NCBI GenBank assembly: GCA_004431415.1
Contig: QPMI01000593.1
Span: 124,001 to 188,000, forward strand
Length of the DNA: 64,000 nucleotides
Reading direction: 5' to 3'
DNA from: Cyanophora paradoxa
Lineage: Eukaryota > Glaucocystophyceae > Cyanophorales > Cyanophoraceae
Shown: piece after piece, positions 43,424 through 54,097 of the stretch
Numbering within the stretch: position 1 is the stretch's first letter
Layout of the letters: every line of letters starts with the position of its first letter
Program-made: the position numbers and the translations under genes
Notes under the pieces: generated by a model
The model's input: the letters and a program-made list of their open reading frames with translations, nothing else
Databases searched by the model: none
Told to the model about the DNA's origin: nothing

Positions 43424-43960
43424 CTAAGACCAGACGCGGACCTGGGAGAGGGAAAGGATTATCGGGGGGTATGGCTGCACGCGGGGATCAAGGTGTACCG
43501 TGTTGTCTTCGGAGCCGGAGAAGATCACGTTATTGTGCTCCACGATTGAGTAGATCTCCCGCTGGTGGCCCTGCGCCCCGCGCTCAAGGGGTACAGGCAC
43601 AGGGATGGGGTACGGCACCTGCAGGACCTTCACGCAGACATTGCTCCGCGTGTCCCACACCCGGATCGTCGAGTCTTGCAATTGCGCCCCTGAAACGGCA
43701 TACCTAGGCCTCCGCACACGCTCCTCGAGCTCCAGCCCGCGTCAGCGCGCCCGCCGGCGATATGCGGAGCGGGGAATGCGCTTGCGCCATGACCGGCGCC
43801 GCTTCGGCGGCCGCCGCCCGCCGTTCTGCCTCTTCCGGGATCCTCTAGATCTTCACGCCGGCGCCGCTGCTTTGAAGACGAGTCCTTCGTCGACGCCTCC
43901 CTTCGCCGCGCGTACTCCGCCCGCAGGGCGTCGTTCTCCGCCTCCGCCTGTCATGATCAG
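43424..43960 (-). pseudogene. WD40 C-terminal remnant with coiled-coil segment
   Basis: Two WD40 blade parts can be spliced: YAVSGAQLQDSTIRVWDTRS, VCVKVLQ, an intron with GTACCCC words, GHQREIYSIVEHNNVIFSGS, EDNT, another intron, VRVWS and TAG at 43424. These have the normal end of a beta-propeller, yet no further blades were found upstream on the minus strand before the region ends. An Ala/Glu/Arg-rich coiled-coil-like stretch AEAENDALRAEYARRREAS lies near 43870-43950. Splice sites and frame of the blades look intact, so this is either the 3' end of a gene whose 5' exons were lost or displaced, or a short real gene not fully recognised. Called a remnant for lack of the other blades. Confidence 0.5.
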
Positions 43961-44409
43961 CTGCAGCTAGTGCTTCAGGCTTCGCCGCGAACTGGGCATG
44001 CCGTCGCGCGCCGTACGCGTCTGAGGCCTAGGGGCTGAAACTCCGGTCCGGACCTCCATGAAAACTTCCTCCTCGCTCATATATGCATGCCGGAGTATAC
44101 GTCGACCAGCGCGACGCGCAGGCGCTCTTAAAAGCTTCCCACGTCACAACCTCGCCCTCCGTCGCGCGGCCTGTCGGCGAGTGCCGCGCGCTGCTCCATA
44201 TGCTGTCGTTGCTGGGCTCCGGCGCCGGCTGGGCTCACGAAAGATGATATCGATGGGAAGCTGTTTCGGCTCACAGTGCTTCGCTCGCTTTCACGCTGAG
44301 CTCGAGGGGTCGCGTTTTTTTCGTGATCGTTTGGTTGGCGGGTCGACTCGGCGTGGGGCAGTTTGTTCTCGGGTGTCTCGGCGTTTTTCTACAGCTAGGG
44401 CTTCCAGCG
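43961..44409. other. Interval upstream of the desaturase
   Basis: It probably contains the desaturase promoter; a T-rich patch (CGTTTTTTTCGTG) occurs near 44310 and GGCGTTTTTCTACAG just before the ATG could be a 5' UTR acceptor. No coding exon is supported. Confidence 0.4.
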
Positions 44410-46584
44410 ATGGAGGCGGCTTTCGTTGCGGGCGTGCCCGCATGTGTTCCGTTCACCAGCCGCGCCGTTGGCGCGAGCTCGGTGCGCACGAGCCAGCGGG
44501 CGGCCCCGGCTGCGCTGCGGCGGGCGCCCCGGCTGGACGCCGCGCGCTCTTTCTTCGGCAACGGGCGCCTCCTCGCTTCCTCCCCGCGCACGCCCCAGCA
44601 CCGGGAGTTCGCGGTCCACGCGGTGTCGGTCCCTACCTCTTCCCCTGCCGCCCCGGCTGCCGAGAAGCCGAAGTGGGACGAACTCCCGCCTCTCCCCTTC
44701 TCGTTCTCCAAGGTGCGCACGCCGCTCGTGCCACGCGCCAGAACGATCTGCCACTCTTCACCCTCGCGTTCCCCGCCCCGCCACGGCCTCAGCCGACGTC
44801 CTCTTTTAGCGCTGACTTTAATCCGCTAGTAAAGCGCACCGCCCCCCCTTCACCTCCCCTTGCTCGATTTGCATCACGTGCCGCTTACGCGCGGTCCGTC
44901 CAACGTACGCAGCTCCGCCGCGCGATTCCGGAGCACTGCTTCGAGCCGGATACATGGCGCTCGATGACTTTCGCTATCCGTGACTTCGCCATCGTCGGCG
45001 GCCTGCTCGCTGGAGTCTGGGGCCTCAACGCGGTCCTGCCCGTCTGGGCGATGGCCCTCGTCTGGCCGCTCTACTGGGTGTGCCAGGGAACCGTAAGCCA
45101 TTTCTTTTCGTTCCTTAATCGCCGTTCGCGGCGGCGCGGCCCCGGTGCCTCGTTCGACCCGCCGACGCCGACGTTCGCCCCGCGCCAGATGTTCTGGGCG
45201 CTCTTCGTCGTCGGGCACGACTGCGGCCACGGCTCCTTCTCGAAGGACAACAACATTAACAGCATCATGGGTGCGCGCGGCCGCGGCCGCCCCACCGGCT
45301 CGCTCCCCGCCGCGGGCGGCCGGCTCAGGCCTGAGTCGCCCCCGATCGCGTGTGCAGGCCACATCACGCACACTCCGATCCTCGTGCCGTACCACTCCTG
45401 GCGCATGAGGTTCGCACCAGTGATTCGGCGATTCTCCCTATCCCCCGGGCGGCCCTGACTCCCCAACCCGCAGCCACGCGTACCACCACGCTATGACGGG
45501 CAACGTCGACGAGGACGAGAGCTGGTACCCCATCACCCGCGAGGTTTCTACCCCAGACGACCCCTCCCCTCTCCCCTCGCCCCTTCGCGCCGCTCACCCG
45601 CGCCGCCGCCGCGGCCGGCAGGACTACGAGAAGATGAAGGCGCGGGACCGCGCGGCACGCTTCGAGCTGCCCTGGTTCCTCCTCCTCTGGCCCCTCTACC
45701 TCCTCGGCGCCCGCGGCAAGAACGGCGACTCCAAGAGCCACTTCGACCCGAACATGGACCTTTTCAAGAAGCCCCAGCAGAAGGCGCGCGCGCGCCCTCC
45801 ACCCCCCGCCCTTGTTTCCTCCCGCTGTTCTGACGACGGCGCGCGCGAGCAGAAGGACGTCGTGGTCTCGACGCTGGCGTGCGCCGGCTGGATCGGCGCG
45901 CTGGTCGCCGCCTCCACCAAGTTCGGCGCCGCGGCCGTCCTCGCGAGCTACCTCCCCCCCTACATCATCTTCTCCGCGTGGCTTGCCCTCGTCACCTACC
46001 TCCACCACACCGACCAGTCCAGTGCGCCGCCGCCGGAGCCGGCGTCGCCTCGCCCCGCCTCCCCCTGTCTGCGGCTGACGGGGCTCCGCTTCGCAGTCCC
46101 GTGGTACCGGAAGGGTACGTGGCGGAAGCTGCGGGGCGCCCTCTCGACCATCGACCGCGACTACGGCGACTTCATCAACAACATCCACCACGACATCGGT
46201 GCGGCGTACCCCCCGCCCATCCCGTTCATCACGGTACCCCGGACGTCTTAGCGGCCGCGTCTGCGCAGGGACGCACGTGGTGCACCACCTGTTCCACACG
46301 ATCCCGCACTACCACATCGTGGAGGCGACGGAGGCGATCAAGCCGATCATGGGGCCCTGGTACCACAAGTCCGACATGGGCATCTGGGAGGGCCTCGTCG
46401 ACTCCTGGAAGAAGTGCCGGTGCGCCCAGCTCGGCCCTCCCTTCCTTTTTGAACCTTGGCTAAGTTCTCTTTCTTTCTCTCCGTCAGGTACGTGCCGGAC
46501 GGGAAGCCGGTGGTGCAGTACACGTGGCCCGAGAGTGAGGAGGAGGTCGAGTACCGCCGCGCCAAGAAGGCGGAGAGCAACTAG
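44410..46584 (+). CDS. Plastid-type omega-3 fatty acid desaturase (FAD7/8-like)
   Basis: A membrane di-iron desaturase introducing the omega-3 double bond in 18-carbon acyl lipids. ATG at 44410 starts [20 protein letters not shown], an Ala/Ser/Arg-rich, acid-poor leader of about 70 residues. PLPFSFSK joins [18 protein letters not shown] as in plant FAD7. Histidine boxes HDCGH (45216), HAYHH (45475, exon-split) and HVVHH (46275) have the spacing of the family, with [24 protein letters not shown]-region equivalents, [35 protein letters not shown] and [20 protein letters not shown] all matching FAD7/8. Helices include [20 protein letters not shown] and [20 protein letters not shown]. Stop TAG is at 46582-46584. 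About nine exons; several introns open GTGCG with TACCCC nearby. A FAD6-type omega-6 role is less likely given the HDCGH box and C-terminal pattern. Confidence 0.93.
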
Positions 46585-47261
46585 GGGAGGCGAGCCGAGG
46601 AGAAGAGAGGAGAGTGGGCAGGAGAGGAGACATCAATCGATGCCGCAGCTGTACTGTAGATGATTGAGTAGGGCCCTAGATCTGTAGCTAGACGCCGGGC
46701 CGGCAGCCGCCCCGGCTTTCACTTAAACGGATGCATGGTCACGATTACGGTTTTCTTTCTTTCTTTACCTTAAGCTTTGATTCACCAATGATTCAAACGA
46801 CAGACGGGATGTTTATGATAGCACTGGCATTACATACCATGTCAGATCATCGGATTCTGTGTACTGAAGAATGTGTAGCAATAGAACATGTTTTGCCTAC
46901 GTATATACGTCGCGGCCGCGGGGCGAGTTCGACACGGGCATCCTTAAAGCCTAGCTACAGCTAAAGGCTCGGGCCAGTCGACACCGATATCCGGGTCGAA
47001 TATTGATGCGGGGGATGCCAGCTGCAGGGGCCGCGGGCAGCGAGCGTGGGCCGACCCGACCCGGCCCGGAGGCCGGAGGCCAGAGGGGTGGAGAGGAGCG
47101 CGTCGGGCTGGCCATGGGCGCGCCTGCGAAGCGGGCTCGAGCTCAGCGGTCGAACTTCGGAGGGGTGGCGCATGGGAGGCAGGGCGGCTGCACCTCGGCG
47201 GCGGGGCGTCGAGGGGAGTGCAAAGGGCCGGCAGTCGTCGCCAGAACCGGGCCTGGCTCGC
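46585..47261. other. Gene-free interval between convergent genes
   Basis: 3' flanks of the desaturase and the nucleotidyltransferase-fold gene. A T-rich stretch with TTTCTTTCTTTCTTTACC lies at 46752-46770 and AT-richer DNA continues to 46910. No coding exon is seen. Confidence 0.5.
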
Positions 47262-48609
47262 TCACGCGGGGCGGCGCCGGGCCCACTCCGCCTCGACGAA
47301 GGCGCGCACGGCGGCGTCGGTCCCTCCGCCGGCGGCCGCGTCGGCCCGCACCGCCTCCGCCAGGCCCGGCAGCGCCCGCAGCTCCTCCAGGAGGCTGCAA
47401 GGAGGATGAGCTAAATAGCTAAAGATTTACACAAAGTACAAGAAAGTAGACAGAGGGGTACCTGCCGAGGGGCTTGCCCGTGAGGCCCGTGACGGAGCGC
47501 AGGAGGGTCCCGTTGAAGCGGGCGGCCATGGCGCGCCGCTCCGCCCGCCGGCGCGCCGCCTCCTTCACGAGCTCCTCCTTTCCGAAGCGACGCAGCGCCC
47601 AGCTGCCAGTGCGCCCGGGCAAGTTCAGTGGGGTACGGCTCCAGTGGGAGGGGGTACACGCACTCGACCATGGAGCAGCCGGCGGGGCAGAAGTTGAGGC
47701 GGGGCCGGGGCGAGCCGGAGGGGGCGTACGGGGCGCCGGCCTCGGCGCGGGCGCGCAGCCAGGCGAGGAAGCGGGCGAACATGGGGCGCTTGAACTGCCG
47801 GCGCCGGTTCTCGTGGTTCAACGCCGCGCAGTCGTACGCTTTGGGATCGAAGAGCGGCGAGGCCGTCACGAAGTCGAAGGCCTCCTCGTAGGAGTCGAAC
47901 CCGCGGGCGAAGCGGTCGTAGTCGAAGCCGAGGAACTCGAAGCAGGCGCGCGGGTCCGAGGTCAGGTCCACGCGGGGCAGGTCCGAGTCGCCAAATTTGA
48001 TCCAGAGGCCCTCGGAGCCGTAGGTCAGGCCGACGTGGTGCGCGATCGTGCCCATGATGTTCTGCTCGGCCTCAGATCGATATCGAGCCGCGCGCTGTAT
48101 TTGAAAGCGTCAAATTAAAGGAGGGCGCACGCCGAGGTCGCCATAGCTCTTGTAGGTCAGGTGCATCTCGTACTCCGCCGGCTCGATGTACTTCTGCGCG
48201 GGGCTCAGCGGCGGCGCGTAATCGAAGCTTCGAGCTGAGCGGCTGAAGGCTCACGATGTCGACCTGGGCGCCGCGGAACTCGAACGAGACGGTGGAGTCG
48301 TTCTTCACGTACTCCTTCGCGTCGAGGAGGCGGGCCACCTCAGGGACAGCCGCGTCGTAGCTCGCGTGCTGCGCCGGCTCCGAGACGAGCAGGTCGATGT
48401 CGCCGTGGTCCACCTTGCAGCGGATGTGCGGCAGCACGTTCACGCGCCTGCGGGAGAGGCTCGGCGCAGGCGGGCGGTCAAGGGGATGACGCGGCGCGTC
48501 CGGACCTGAAGAGCGGCCTCAGGAGGGCGATGAGCTCCGCCACGAGCTCCAGGTACTCGGCGTTGGGCAGGCGCCGCGTCGGCCCGCTGCGGAGGGCGTT
48601 GCCGCCCAT
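47262..48609 (-). CDS. Predicted nucleotidyltransferase-fold protein
   Basis: First ATG is at 48609 (MGGNALRSGPTRRLPNAEYL); an in-frame stop lies upstream. ELVAELIALLRPLF is followed across an intron by RVNVLPHIRCKVDHGDIDLL (48390-48435), then VKNDSTVSFEFRGAQVDIVS. GDID plus a later VDI on a strand is the carboxylate layout of pol-beta-type nucleotidyltransferases. Then PAQKYIEPAEYEMHLTYKS, IMGTIAHHVGLTYGSEGLWI, DYDRFARGFDSYEEAFDFVT, LNHENRRRQFKRPMFARFLA and a helical end SLLEELRALPGLAEAVRADA, stop at 47262. I do not recognise the subfamily or substrate; possible roles include RNA or small-molecule nucleotidyl transfer. Exon joins around 48230 and 48080 are approximate. Upstream exons may exist in 48700-49160. 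Confidence 0.65.
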
Positions 48610-49466
48610 CCGGAAATCGCCCGGAGCCGGCGGACGACTTCTAAAAGCTAAATCTAGCGGTTACTGGAGCTAGCACAGAGGTTGACTCTAGCCGGCGGCT
48701 GCAGGCCTAGGCGGCAGCTACGGCGGACTGGCCGAGGAGAGGCAAGCGCTTCGGCTGGGGTTGAGAACCAAGTGCTACAAGCGCTCTACTGGCGCCGTGG
48801 TTGTCGACGAGAGCCTCAGGAGCGGCCGATCGAGCCCGTGCGATCTGACTCAGGTCGATTAGGGGGAGGCGAGCCGCGAGACGGGTACAGTCAGTTACTT
48901 TTGGCAGGCTTGGCGCGGATTTCACGAGCGGCGCTGTGTTGTAGGCAATCGAAAGCGGTGCGCCGCGCTCATTGCGCACATTTGAGACGGGCGCCGCGCG
49001 CTGACGGCGCGCCCAGCAGGCCGCAGCAGGAATCGCCCTCCGCCGGCGCGGCGTTCGCGTGCGCCGCGCCGCGTCAACGTCGCAGCGATCGAGTCGCCTC
49101 CAGCTTGCCCACGGCTGCGGTAAAGTCGCGCTCCTCGTTGTCGCGGCCAATTCCCATCGGCGCCCGCGGCACTCCCGCGCACTCTTGCGTGCCCAGCAGC
49201 AGCGCAGCATTTTTCTATTACCTGCTACCGCGTAGGCAGGCATCGCCGCATCGCCCTACGGGCGGCTCTCACAATTGATCCTCGCATGGCGGGGTCCGCC
49301 TCCCTCAGCGCCGCCATGCGCACATCGCCACCGCAGCGACTCTACCTCTCCTAACTTGCATTTACGTTCGCTGCGCACGCAGGGGGCGCGGCAGCGCGAC
49401 GAACGATCCGGCCGGTATCTCAGCAAGCAACCCCAGTCCTACGCCGGGTCCTTTCCAGCAGCGCTG
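48610..49466. other. Divergent interval with protein-like minus-strand segments
   Basis: 857 bp between a minus-strand and a plus-strand ATG. On the minus strand a short ATG frame (49157-49074, 27 codons, MGIGRDNEERDFTAAVGKLE) and a segment near 48900-48990 (RGAPLSIAYNTAPLVKSAPS) have protein-like composition. They could be upstream exons of the nucleotidyltransferase-fold gene or chance. No splice join was confirmed. Confidence 0.3.
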
Positions 49467-52400
49467 ATGGAACGCGTGGCTCCTAAGCGTCGTGGGGTGG
49501 GTTCTCGCTATGTGCGCGCGTTGTTGCGCCGTATCGCGCGGATGACGCGAGCGCAGGGTAAGCGAGGCGGGAAGAACGGCGCCTCTGAGCGCGAGGGCGC
49601 CGCGTCCAAGGGCGCGCTCTCGTTGCCTCCGTCGTTCCTCGGCGCCGCCGCCCCGATCCGCGCCGTCGCCTCCTCTCCGCCCGTCTCTGGAGCCGCCATC
49701 ACCGGCATCCAGCGCTACCTGCTGGACGAGCAGCCCGTGCTCGACCGCTCCCGCTCCCCGGCACTCCCCGCCGACGCGCTCGGCGCCCCCGCGCACGCAC
49801 CGCCGCCGCCGCCGCCCGCCTTCCGTCCTCCGATCATCCGCATCAAATCGCCGGTCGGCGCCGCGCGCCCGATCCCTCGCGAACGCCTAACTAACGTCCG
49901 CTGCGCGCGCGCGCAGCCGCCGCCGCGCGAGAGGGGAGCCTCCCCGCCCCCGTGGGGACACCCCGTCCGCCGCTTCCGCCCCGCGAACTACAACGCCGCC
50001 GGCGCCGCGTCGCCCGCAGCGAACTCGAACGGCGCGTCTCTCTCCGACTCCGCAGCGGCGCCCCCCTCCGCCTCCGCTCTCCTGCGGACGCCGGCGCGGG
50101 CCGCCGCGCGCGATCCGGCTCCCGCCATTGTACGCACGGTGACGAAGCCAGCGGGCAAGGCGCCCACGCGGCGCTTCGGGCAGCGCGCCCTCCCGCGCGC
50201 CTCGCCGCCGCCGCCGCAGCAGCAGGAGCGCAGCAACGGCAACGACAACGGCCACGGGAGCGCCCCGGCGTACGTCGAGCTCGCCAGCAGCAGCAGCGGT
50301 GTGGAGGAGACCGCGCCGCCTCCGCCTCCGCCCGCGCTCACTCCCGCGCCGGCGCCCTTCGGATCCACGCCGCCCAGGGGCCGGCCCGGAGGCAAGAAGC
50401 TCGCCCGGGGGACGCCGGCCGCGCACCCCTCCACGCCCTCCTCCACCACCGCCTCCGCGCCGCCCTCGCCGGCGCCCCTCTCCGTCCGCTCCTCCCCCGT
50501 CCCCGGTTCCTTCCCTGTACCCCCAATGGCGTCGCCTGCGGCCGGCCACGGCCCCGGCCCCGACCCGCCCCACGGCGTCGGCGTGGGGCCCGTGGGGGGG
50601 TACGGCTCCCACCCGGGCCGGCCCCAGCCCCAGGTCCGCCCGGCATCCTTCACCCCGCCCCCCCGCCCCTCTGAGTGCGTACCCCCGCCCCGCAGGCGGC
50701 GGCTGCGGCGGAGCGCAACGCCATCATGATGGAGACCTACGTTCGGGGTACGCGATTGACCCTCTACCCCTAGCCCTGTCCTGGGCCTCCTCTAATCCTG
50801 GCCGCCCGCGCAGAGACCTTCACGGCCTCGAAGATCGCGGCCTCCGAGGCGCTGCGCCGATCCCGCGCCGTCGCCTCCCCCGCCGACCGGGTACGCCGTT
50901 CTCGCCTCTCTTCTGAGCCCGGGCGAGCCTTCTCCCCTGCCGCTCACGCTCGCCCGCTCGCTCGCGCGCGCGCAGGAGCAGCGCTGCTTCGCGTGCAAGC
51001 GCAAGGCCGGCAGCGCCGGCTCGCTCCTCCCCTGCGAGCGCCCAGGCTGCACCAAGGCACGTCCGCCCGCCCCGCCCCGCCCGCCCCTTCCATCCCGGCC
51101 CCGTTCTTTCCTCTCCGCCCGCCCGCCCGCCCGCCCGCCCGACTGATTCCTTCGTTCTCCTCCTCCTCCGCGCAGACGTACCACAAGAACTGCCTCCTCC
51201 CGAGCCAGGTGCCGCCCCCCGAACCGCGCCTTCTCCTACCCCTCGCCTTGTACCCCTCGTTCTTACCTCGAACCCCGCGGCAGCGCCCGCCGGCGTCGTT
51301 CCGAGCGACGGCGCGGATGCGGGCCGAGGACCCGAACTACGTGCCCTGGGAGTGCCCCTGGCACGCCTGCTGGGCCCCGGTGCCTTCCCTCTCCTCTCCC
51401 GACGTTCCCTACGACGTCTGACGCGCGCGGGGCAGGGGTCGGGCCCCGGGGCGTGCCGGGGCCGCGTGGTGCACTGCGCCTCGTGCCCCCTCGCCCGCTG
51501 CGAGGCGCACCTCGAGGCGGACCTCCGGCCCCTCCTCGGCAAGCCCGTCCTCCACAAGGCGCGCCGCCCTGCCCGTTCCTTTGCTCGCCCCGCTCTGTTT
51601 CTGAGGGGGGCGCGCCGCCGCCTTGCCTGTAGGACTCGGACCCCGACCCTTCGGCCGTCCGCATCGTCTGCGACGCGTGCGGGCCCCTCATTGCGGTCCG
51701 CCTCGCAGCCCCCGGCCCTCCCTTAGAGGATTGGGTTCGACCGTTCGGCAGGCGGTCTCGCACTACCTGGTGCCGGTGGAGGGCGCCGCCGCCCCGCGGG
51801 AGCTCCTCGAGCGCCCGGATCGCCTGCCGGGCCCGCCGCGGCGGCGCGCCGGCGCGGGGCGGGCCACGGCAGCCGCAGCAGCAGCCGCGTCGCGGCGGCC
51901 CACTCGCACCTCGCCGCGGCGTCGGCGCCGGCCGCGGCGGCCAGAACCTCGTCTGAGCGAGAGGCGGCCTCGTCGGCGGCCGCCTCGTCCGAGCGCGCGG
52001 CCGAGGCGGGCGCGGCCCGCGCAGAGCTGGCTGCCATCGCCGCCGCCACCGCCCCGCCGCCCCGCCGGCCCGCCGCCGCCGCCGGAGTCGCCGGAGCTCG
52101 AGGCGGTGGTCATCGACGACGACCAGGCACAGGCGGAGGCGGAGGCGGAGGCGGAGGCGGACGAGGAGCAGATGTACTTCCCCTCGGGCCGGCCCCGCCG
52201 CCAGCAGCGCACGCGGCGCCCCGCAGGCGGCCGCGGCCGCGGCCGCGGCCGCCGCCGCGCCGCCGCCTCGGTCTCCGTCCCCCGCCCCGAGCCCGCCCCT
52301 GCGGACGCCGCTCCCGCGGCCGCCGCCAGCGAGGGCGAGGCGGCGGCGGCGGCGGCGTGGGCGCAGCAGATTCGAGCGGGGCGGCCTGCCGTCGAGGAGA

Positions 52401-53026
52401 CAGAATCGGAGGAGGAGGAGGAGGGGGGGAGGGGACGGGGCGAGGAGGAGGAGGAGGCGGAGCTCGCTCTCGCCAGCGAGGTCGACGAGGAGCCGGCGGG
52501 ACCGCTCCGCACGCCGCCGCGCCTGCCGGACCCGGCGCCGCCTTTGCTCTCCGCCACCGCCACCGCCGCCCTCCGCCGGACCGGACCCTGGGCCGCCGGC
52601 GGCCTCAAGCGGCGCCGGAGCAGCAGCGCCAGCAGCGGCGCCGCCGCTGCCCTCTCCGACCTCATCGAAGGCGGCGGCGGCGGCGCCGGCGCCCCCGCCG
52701 TCGATCTCGCCACGCTCCTGGGAGCGCTCCTGCATGCGCAGCGGCCGGGGCCGGGGCCGGCGGCCCCCGCGGCCACCGCGGCCCGCCCGGCGGCCCTCCC
52801 GGGCACCCTCATCGGCCAGCTGGACGAGGCGAGCGCCCTGGGGCTCGCCCTCGCAGCGGCGGCGGCGGCGGCCGCCGGGGGCGTAGGGGCCGGCGGGGCG
52901 GGGGCGGCGGACGGAATGCACGTGGAGGAGGGGGGGCAGCAGCAGCGGGGCCCGAAGCCCGAGGGGAGCCCCGCCCCCGCCCCCTTCGACGCGGACGCCC
53001 TCTTCGACTTCGGCGCCTTCGAGTAG
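49467..53026 (+). CDS. Disordered nuclear-type protein with NSD-like PHD/C5HCH module
   Basis: ATG at 49467 starts MERVAPKRRGVGSRYVRALL; an upstream exon is possible. A long Pro/Ala/Ser-rich region leads to a helix AAAAAERNAIMMETYVRE, TFTASKIAASEALRRSR and then a zinc module: CFACKRKAGSAGSLLPCERP, GCTKTYHKNCLLPSQ (50978-51208), WECPWHACWA, CRGRVVHCASCPLARCEAHL and IVCDACGPL (51340-51690). Order and spacing (Cx2C, Cx4C, YHxxC, CPxHxC, CxxCPxxxCxxH) match the fifth PHD finger plus C5HCH domain of NSD histone methyltransferases. No SET or PWWP domain follows; instead VSHYLVPVEGAAAPRELLER, Ala/Arg-rich and acidic ESEEEEEGGRGRGEEEEEAE tracts, and a C-terminus GMHVEEGGQQQRG ending DALFDFGAFE before TAG 53024-53026. 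DALFDFGAFE resembles short acidic-hydrophobic activation motifs. A chromatin reader or adaptor is inferred. Confidence 0.8.
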
Positions 53027-54097
53027 GCCTAGGGACCGCAGGACTTTCTCTCTCTCTCTCTCTCTCTCTTTGAGGGCTTCCCGGTAGGGGCAGCTGCTGC
53101 AGGGGGCGCTGGCGCTTGGCTTGGGTTGTACAGTTGTAGCGGTGTCAGGATTATTCGGGGTTCCGGGTGCACAGCGGTGGCTTGCTTTTCGCTCTGATTC
53201 GAATGTGTGTTTGGCAGACGTGTGGCGTTCGGCTTTGTTTCGGATATGTTTCGGACGAGAAGCCCTCCCGTCCATTTTTGTTGCCGCAGTCCCTTGCTAG
53301 ATAACTTCTTTGAGACGTCAACGTTGGAAAAGACATCGATATCGATATCGTGGTTACGTTTACGAAAGTGTGCCCAGTCGGTGTTTATGTACATCATAGT
53401 ATATCATGATCACGGTATTAAGCGACTGCCACGTGCACGTTGCCAAGTACTAGTTGACATGACATGCACACGCACCAGGCGCGGCAGCCTAGCGCCTGGC
53501 ACTGCAGCACTGTGGCGCCGGCAGTGTGCGGAGACCGTCGGACGCGTTTATATTAATTAATCATTGAATTTGCGACTCGATCCGAGGCTCCGAGGTTCTC
53601 AGGCTCTAGATCTAGATCTAGAGGCCGAGCACGAGCCTCGGCCGCGCGCCTCGTCTCGTGGCCGTGAGTCGTACGCGTGGGCCCCGCGGCCGTGAGCTGG
53701 AATCCACGTGCACTGCGGCCCCGTGGCACGTGCACAGATCTAGATCTCGATTATGAAATTGACACATGCTTCTGAGGTAAAACTGCGTAGGATACTACAG
53801 CCTAGTCTGGCTTCATTGAATTATATACTAGCTAGCATGAACTAGCATTCAGTGAGTAATTCACACATATCAATAAGTACGCATAAGTACACAAACATAC
53901 TAAGAAAGAGAGAGGGGGGCGGCCCGCCGGGCCGGCGGGGGCCGAACCCGTACTACGGTATACACTGGGCGACGGCCAAGTCCTGACCAGGAAAAAGAAG
54001 GCCCGAAAAAGAACCGATCGGGGGGAAAAAGCGGCCGCGGGGGCCGTGGGCGTGGGAAGAGAGAGCACAGGACAGGGAAAAGGGCGGCTGCGGCCCG
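53027..54097. other. AT-richer gene-free interval between convergent genes
   Basis: 3' flanks of the PHD gene and of the second cyclase gene. It contains (CT)n at 53045-53070, a CGATATCGATATCG word near 53338, GACCGTCGGAC at 53533-53543 followed by ATATTAATTAATCATTG, and AGATCTAGATCTAGA repeats near 53605-53620 and 53735-53750. Confidence 0.5.
53533..53543 (+). repeat. Dispersed 11-bp motif GACCGTCGGAC (site 6 of 6)
   Basis: Exact copy, immediately followed by an AT-rich ATTAATTAAT stretch, as around the pair at 25898 and 26166. See the entry at 5967. Confidence 0.75.
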
